From positions 2,542,001 through 2,606,000 of the forward strand of contig NZ_AP017569.1 of assembly GCF_002355655.1 (NCBI RefSeq): DNA of 64,000 nucleotides. Reading direction: 5' to 3'. The translations under genes and the position numbers were made by a program. Positions 59,701-64,000 of this stretch are shown here, piece after piece. Positions within the stretch are counted from its first letter, which is position 1; every line of letters begins with the position of its first letter. The notes below the pieces were generated by a model. It saw nothing but the letters and a program-made list of their open reading frames with translations, did no database searches and was not told where the DNA came from. The DNA comes from Halorubrum trapanicum (GTDB taxonomy: Archaea; Halobacteriota; Halobacteria; Halobacteriales; Haloferacaceae).

Positions 59701-60747
59701 ATGTCAGTCCGAGTCGGCATCCTCGGCGCGACGGGCGCCGTGGGCCAGCGATTCATCCAGTTGCTCGACGACCACCCGACGTTCGACCTCGCCGCGGTCA
59801 CGGCGAGCTCGGAGAGCGCGGGCGAGACGTACCGCGAGGCGGCGAAGTGGCGCGTCGACACGCCCATCCCGGACGACGTCGCCGAGATGGAGGTCGCGGA
59901 GACGACGCCAGCGGGCATCGCGGACGACGACGTCGACCTCCTGTTCTCCTCGCTGCCCTCGGGCGTCGCGGCCGAGGTCGAGCCGGCGTTCCTGGAGGAG
60001 GGCTACGTCGTCTCCTCGAACTCCTCGAACGACCGCATGGCGGCGGACGTGCCGCTCACGATCCCGGAGATCAACCCGGACCACCTCGATTTGATCGAGG
60101 TCCAGCGCGACGAGCGGGGCTGGGACGGCGCCCTCGTGAAGAACCCCAACTGCTCGACGATCACGATGGTGCCGACGCTCGCCGCCATCGACGAGTTCGG
60201 CCTCGAAAGCGTCCGCGTCTCGACGCTCCAGGCCGTCTCCGGCGCCGGCTACTCCGGCGTCACCTCGATGGAGATCATCGACAACGCCATCCCGCACATC
60301 GGCGGCGAGGAGGAGAAGATGGAGACGGAGTCGCGCAAGCTGCTCGGCGAGTTCGACGGCGCCGAGGTCGCGCTCCACGGCGCCGACGTGGCCGCCTCCT
60401 GTAACCGGATCCCCACGCTCGACGGCCACCTGGAGAACGTGTTCGCCGAGTTCGCCGCGGACCCCTCGCCCGAGGAGCTCCGCGAGGCGATGCGCTCGTT
60501 CGAGGGCGCCGGCGACCTCCCGAGCTCGCCGGACCAGCTGATCAAGGTGTTCGGCGACGACGAGCCCGAGCGCCCGCAGCCCCGCCTCGACCGCACGTAC
60601 GCGGACGGGATGGGGATCGTCGCCGGCGGCGTCCAGTCGACGGACGCCGGCGCGAAGTACAACTGCCTCGCGCACAACACGATCCGCGGCGCGGCCGGCG
60701 CCTCCCTGCTCAACGGCGAGCTGCTCGTCGAGGAAGGGTACGTCTGA
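59701..60747 (+). CDS. asd: Aspartate-semialdehyde dehydrogenase
   Basis: A 348-residue enzyme: NADP site RVGILGATGAVGQRFIQLLD, catalytic Cys in VKNPNCSTITMVPTLAAID (about residue 148), and LQAVSGAGYSGVTSMEII. It reduces aspartyl phosphate to the semialdehyde on the route to threonine, methionine and lysine. Length and motifs are of the archaeal/fungal-type subfamily. It is followed by the third structured repeat. Confidence 0.93.
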   Translation: MSVRVGILGATGAVGQRFIQLLDDHPTFDLAAVTASSESAGETYREAAKWRVDTPIPDDVAEMEVAETTPAGIADDDVDLLFSSLPSGVAAEVEPAFLEEGYVVSSNSSNDRMAADVPLTIPEINPDHLDLIEVQRDERGWDGALVKNPNCSTITMVPTLAAIDEFGLESVRVSTLQAVSGAGYSGVTSMEIIDNAIPHIGGEEEKMETESRKLLGEFDGAEVALHGADVAASCNRIPTLDGHLENVFAEFAADPSPEELREAMRSFEGAGDLPSSPDQLIKVFGDDEPERPQPRLDRTYADGMGIVAGGVQSTDAGAKYNCLAHNTIRGAAGASLLNGELLVEEGYV

Positions 60748-60854
60748 GGCTCGACCCGATCGACTGCCGGCGCCCGACGGCGACGACCGCACCTTTTTAA
60801 ATATTAGACGGTGACCGAACCGCGGGTCGGGGCCCGAATCCCACCGCTTTGCGG

Positions 60855-61116
60855 TTGGCGCGCGCCTGCGAGCGGCCGCCCTCGGCGGCCGCGAGCTAGC
60901 CCGCGTGAGGGAGTCGCGGCCGCTTAAAAGCGGCCGCGACGAGGCTGGGGAGGCGTGAGGTGCTGTGCGGGGCGGTGCGGGGCGGGGCGGTGCGGGGCGG
61001 GACTCGAAGGGGCAGGCGGGAGGCGGGCGCAGACGACGCAAGGACCGCAACGAGGGAGTGAAGCGACCGAGTGAGGACCACAGCGAGTGTGCGCCCGCCT
61101 CCCGCCTGGGGCTTCG
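60855..61116 (+). repeat. GC-rich structured repeat, copy 3 (candidate noncoding RNA)
   Basis: Same order and orientation as the copies at 5.0 and 34.8 kb. P1 GCGGCCGCC/GGCGGCCGC (60872-60880/60884-60892). P2 is replaced by a perfect 13-bp hairpin GTCGCGGCCGCTT/AAGCGGCCGCGAC (60913-60925/60928-60940) between the same flanks. P3 is CGAAG/CTTCG (61005-61009/61112-61116), a compensated change from CAAAG/CTTTG. P4 is a perfect 19-bp stem (61013-61031/61090-61108). The P2-P3 linker is expanded by GTGCGGGGCG repeats. It lies between convergent genes, so it cannot be a promoter for either. Confidence 0.8.
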
Positions 61117-61285
61117 GCGGCGGTCGTGTCGATCAGTGATTTAAAAGCTAACCGTCGTCCATCGGAGCGGCTGGGGAGTTGATGACGTTAGACACCGTTC
61201 ACCGGCAACAATTTATAAGCGATCGGCTGGGGCTTCGACAGTGTTTCCTCAAACTCCGCGATCAATCACTTATAAATAAACGGTC
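61105..61285 (+). repeat. Tandem AT-motif units following structured repeat copy 3
   Basis: Units begin CCTGGGGCTTCGG (61105), GCTGGGGAGTTG (61170) and GCTGGGGCTTCG (61226), each ending in an AT motif (GATTTAAAAGC, AATTTATAAGCGATCG, CTTATAAATAAACG). Spacing is 65, 56 and about 57 bases, matching the units behind copy 1. Confidence 0.65.
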
Positions 61286-61329
61286 GTCGAGGTGGTCGCC
61301 CTCGCCACCACAGCCGACCCACTCGCCTC

Positions 61330-63324
61330 TTACTTCCCTTCGAACTCGGGCTCGCCGTCGCCCATGAACGCCGTGACCCCCTCCATGAGGTCGTCGGTGT
61401 TCATCACGTGGCCGAAGCCCATCGCCTCCACCTCTAATCCGGCCTCGTTGTCCGTCCGGCCGGAGTGGATCGCGCGCTTCGTGTACTTCTGGGCGATCGG
61501 CGGGCCGCCGGCCAGCTGCTCGGCCAGCTCGCGCGCCCGCTCGTCGAGCTCGTCGTCCGGGACGACCTCGTTGACGAAGTCGTAGTCGGCCATCGTCTCG
61601 GCGTCGTAGCGGTCGGCGGTGAGGATGATCTCCTTCGCGCGGCCCTCGCCGACGATCCGGGCGAGCCGCTGGGTGCCGCCCCACCCCGGCAGCAGGCCGA
61701 GGTCGAGCTCGGGCTGGCCCAGCTCGGAGCGCTCGGAGGCGATCCGCATGTCGGCCGCGGTCGCCAGCTCCATCCCGCCGCCGAGGCAGTAGCCGTCGAT
61801 GGCGGCGACCACGGGCTTGTCCGACGCCTCGAGCTTGCCGAACGTCTGCTGGCCCTGCCGGGAGAGCTCGACGGCGTGGATCGGGTCGGCGCCGCCCGCG
61901 GCCATGCTCTGGACGTCCGCGCCCGCGGAGAACGCGCGGTCGCCGGCGCCGGACAGCAGGATCGCCCGGACCTCGTCGTCGGCGTCGAGCCGGTCGATCG
62001 CCTCGGCGAGCTCGTCGAGCACCTCGCCGCTGATCGTGTTCATCCGGTGCGGGCGGTCGATCTCGACGTGCCCGACCCGGTCTTCGACCGCGACGTTCAG
62101 CACCTCGTAGTCGGCGCCGCCCTCGGCGTCACCCGCGTCGCCGCTCCCGCCACCCGCGCCGCCGCGGAATCCGCCGGCTTCGGCGGCCTCGCGCAGGTAG
62201 TCGGTCGCCTCGTAGCGCGCCTCGCCGGTCTCCTCGGCGAGGGCGTCGAGCGTCTCGACGAGCGCGTCGAGCCCCTCCTCGTCCGCGAGCTTTGCCGGGC
62301 CGTCGGGGAAGCCCGCGCCGAGCTTGACCGCCTCGTCGATGTCCTCGGCGTCGGCCACGTCGTTGCCGATGAGGCCGGCCGTCTCGTTGGCCATCACCGC
62401 GAGCAGGCGGCGGCGGACGTCCTCGTCGACCGCGTCGGTCGGGATCTGGGCGCCCTCGCCGTCCTCGTAGTCGTAGAACCCCTTCCCGGTCTTCTTGCCG
62501 AGCTCCTCCGCCTCGACCTTCTCGCCGAGCAGCGGGCAGGGGCGGTAGGCGTCGCCGAGGACCTCGTGCATGTACTCCAACACGTGGTACCCCACGTCGA
62601 TGCCGACCTGGTCGGCGAGCTCGAACGAGCCCATCGGGAGGCCCATGTCGAACTTCGTCGTGGAGTCGACCGCCTCCATCGTCGCGTCGCCGGACTCGAC
62701 GATCCACGCCGCCTCGTTCATCAGCGGGACGAGGATGCGGTTGACGATGAAGCCCGGGCTGTCCTTCCGGACGCGGACGGGGGTCTTCCCCATCGACTCC
62801 GCGAGCCCCTCGATCAGTTCGAGGGTGTCCTCGCTCGTGTGTTTCCCGGAGATGACCTCGACGAGGTCCATCCGCACCGGCGGGTTGAAGAAGTGCATGC
62901 CGCAGAAGCGCTCGGGGCGGTCGGTGACCTCGGAGAGCTCGGTGATGGAGAGGCTGGAGGTGTTGGTGACGAAGACGGCCTCCTCGGGCGCGTGCTCGAC
63001 GACCTCGTCGTACACGTCCTTCTTGATCGCCATCTTCTCGGGGACGACCTCGACGACGACGTCGGCGCCGTCGAGCGCCGCTTCGAGGTCGACGAACGCC
63101 TCGACGCGGTTGAGCGCGGCGTCGGCCTCGTCGTCGCCGATCCGGTCCTTCTCGGCGAGCTTGCCGAGCGACCACTCGATCTGGTCGTACCCCTCCTGGA
63201 CGAGCTCGTCGTTGATGTCGCGGAGCGACACGTCGTAGCCGGCGAGCGCCGCCACCTCCGCGATGCCGTGCCCCATGTTTCCGGCGCCGAGCACCGTCAC
63301 GCGCTGGACGTCTTCGAGCTGCAT
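61330..63324 (-). CDS. 3-Hydroxyacyl-CoA dehydrogenase/enoyl-CoA hydratase fusion
   Basis: A 664-residue bifunctional protein. Residues about 8-380 are the dehydrogenase: NAD site VTVLGAGNMGHGIAEVAALA, VFVTNTSSLSITELSEVTDR, and catalytic His in GMHFFNPPVRMDLVEVI. A Gly/Asp-rich linker (about 392-410) leads to a crotonase domain: AFSAGADVQSMAAGG (oxyanion hole) and GYCLGGGMELATAADMRIAS. It performs two successive beta-oxidation steps on acyl-CoAs. The order (dehydrogenase first) is the reverse of bacterial FadB and is typical of archaeal fusions. Confidence 0.92.
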   Translation of the reverse strand: MQLEDVQRVTVLGAGNMGHGIAEVAALAGYDVSLRDINDELVQEGYDQIEWSLGKLAEKDRIGDDEADAALNRVEAFVDLEAALDGADVVVEVVPEKMAIKKDVYDEVVEHAPEEAVFVTNTSSLSITELSEVTDRPERFCGMHFFNPPVRMDLVEVISGKHTSEDTLELIEGLAESMGKTPVRVRKDSPGFIVNRILVPLMNEAAWIVESGDATMEAVDSTTKFDMGLPMGSFELADQVGIDVGYHVLEYMHEVLGDAYRPCPLLGEKVEAEELGKKTGKGFYDYEDGEGAQIPTDAVDEDVRRRLLAVMANETAGLIGNDVADAEDIDEAVKLGAGFPDGPAKLADEEGLDALVETLDALAEETGEARYEATDYLREAAEAGGFRGGAGGGSGDAGDAEGGADYEVLNVAVEDRVGHVEIDRPHRMNTISGEVLDELAEAIDRLDADDEVRAILLSGAGDRAFSAGADVQSMAAGGADPIHAVELSRQGQQTFGKLEASDKPVVAAIDGYCLGGGMELATAADMRIASERSELGQPELDLGLLPGWGGTQRLARIVGEGRAKEIILTADRYDAETMADYDFVNEVVPDDELDERARELAEQLAGGPPIAQKYTKRAIHSGRTDNEAGLEVEAMGFGHVMNTDDLMEGVTAFMGDGEPEFEGK

Positions 63325-63406
63325 ACCTGAGGGTCGGAACCGTCATGGTTGAACGTTTTCATCTTCCAAACGCGAAACGCACCGTAAGTTTATTCGGACG
63401 GCGGGG

Positions 63407-63444
63407 AGCCCGCGAACCGAACCGCGGAGCCCGCGAACCGAACC
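63407..63444. repeat. Short tandem duplication in the 63.4-kb promoter gap
   Basis: A 21-base unit containing GGAGCCCGCGAACCGAACC occurs twice in direct succession between the divergent fusion gene and the glycosylase gene. It may be a recent slippage event or a paired binding site. Confidence 0.5.
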
Positions 63445-63474
63445 GTACTCCCGCGTGCGGCCCCACCCCTCGAT

Positions 63475-64000
63475 ATGGACGACCACGTCGCGGCAGCGCT
63501 CCGCGAGGACCCGACGATGGCGGCGCTGATCGACCGGCACGGCCCGCTCGACGTCGCGCCCGCGGCCGACGAGTTCGGCCGGCTCTGTACCTCGATCGTC
63601 AACCAGCAGCTCTCGACCGCCTCCGCGAACGCGATCCGCGAGCGGTTCGTGGACGTGCTCGGCGGCGACCCGACGCCCGACCGCGTCCTCGCGGCCGACG
63701 AGGACGCGTTGCGCGAGGCCGGCCTCAGCGGTACGAAGGTCGAGTACCTGCGCAACGTCGCGGCCGCGTTCCGCGACGACGAGCGCGACTTCACCCGGGA
63801 AGGGCTGGCGGGCGTGAGCGACGAGGCGGTCGTCGACCGGCTCACCGAGATTCGTGGGGTGGGCGAGTGGACCGCGCGGATGTACCTCATCTTCGCGCTC
63901 GGCCGCGAGGACGTGCTTCCCCTCGGCGACCTCGCGGTGCGGAAGGGGATCGAGCAGGCCTACAACGACGGCGCGGAGCTGTCGCGCGTCGAGATGCGCG
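63475..64000 (+). CDS. DNA-3-methyladenine glycosylase (AlkA-like), 5' part
   Basis: The first 175 residues are in the window and the gene runs off the right edge. LCTSIVNQQLSTASANAIRE and RLTEIRGVGEWTARMYLIFA form the helix-hairpin-helix glycosylase core, followed by LPLGDLAVRKGIEQAYN with the catalytic Asp. It removes alkylated purines from DNA. A TATA-like AGTTTATTCGG lies upstream (about 63387). Confidence 0.85.
   Translation, partial: MDDHVAAALREDPTMAALIDRHGPLDVAPAADEFGRLCTSIVNQQLSTASANAIRERFVDVLGGDPTPDRVLAADEDALREAGLSGTKVEYLRNVAAAFRDDERDFTREGLAGVSDEAVVDRLTEIRGVGEWTARMYLIFALGREDVLPLGDLAVRKGIEQAYNDGAELSRVEMR

Overview
The window comes from a haloarchaeon, most likely Halorubrum or a close relative. 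The evidence is high GC with strong third-position bias, very acidic proteins, archaeal-type ribosomal and RNA polymerase genes, TATA-box promoters that often sit about 25-30 bases before a start codon (leaderless mRNAs), an IS1341-type TnpB element, and tRNA genes without encoded CCA. Most of it is ordinary chromosomal core, broken by two small accessory zones.

Layout. 0-5 kb: end of a TIM-barrel gene, a PspA-like gene with an IS1341-type tnpB element against its stop codon, and a two-gene D-glutamate unit (dgcN-dgcA). 5.5-10 kb: a formate dehydrogenase and a formaldehyde dehydrogenase-like gene facing away from each other across a 16-bp tandem repeat array, a plausible formaldehyde to formate to CO2 route. 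10-17 kb: small zinc proteins, a CobW/G3E metallochaperone, a YqeC-like protein, an AOR-family protein that has lost its iron-sulfur cysteines, and Mrp/ApbC. 17.7-19.5 kb: archaeal mevalonate pathway kinases (ipk, mvk). 19.6-26.4 kb: complete phosphate uptake operon (pstS, pstC, pstA, pstB, phoU, AbrB-PhoU). 28.2-34.5 kb: the ribosomal/RNA polymerase/enolase operon rpsM-rpsD-rpsK-rpoD-tRNA-Leu-rpl18e-rplM-rpsI-rpoN-rpoK-eno-rpsB, headed by tRNA-Ser. 35-44.6 kb: dehydrogenases, cmk, truB/cbf5, tRNA-Pro, a pilin, rfcL and a histidine kinase. 44.7-46.6 kb: an AT-richer pair of membrane genes. 46.7-50 kb: a polar amino acid ABC transporter. 50-53.3 kb: ctaA and a MATE exporter behind a palindromic operator. 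53.5-56.6 kb: a 3-kb island in tRNA-His, bounded by direct repeats, holding an HPP/universal-stress gene, a tnpB relic, a decayed IS6-type element and a gene fragment. 56.6-64 kb: an MBL-fold hydrolase, a membrane gene pair, asd, a hydroxyacyl-CoA dehydrogenase/enoyl-CoA hydratase fusion and the start of an AlkA-like glycosylase.

The most unusual signal is a GC-rich intergenic element present three times in the same orientation (about 5.0, 34.8 and 60.9 kb). Primary sequence differs between copies, but the helices are kept by compensating changes: a 19-bp stem, a 5-bp helix separated from it by a GGG/GGG loop, and a variable hairpin framed by fixed sequence. Each copy is followed by short AT-motif units of about 57 bases (clear in copies 1 and 3). 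This looks like a repeated structured RNA, or a mobile element that encodes one, and I do not recognise it as a described family.
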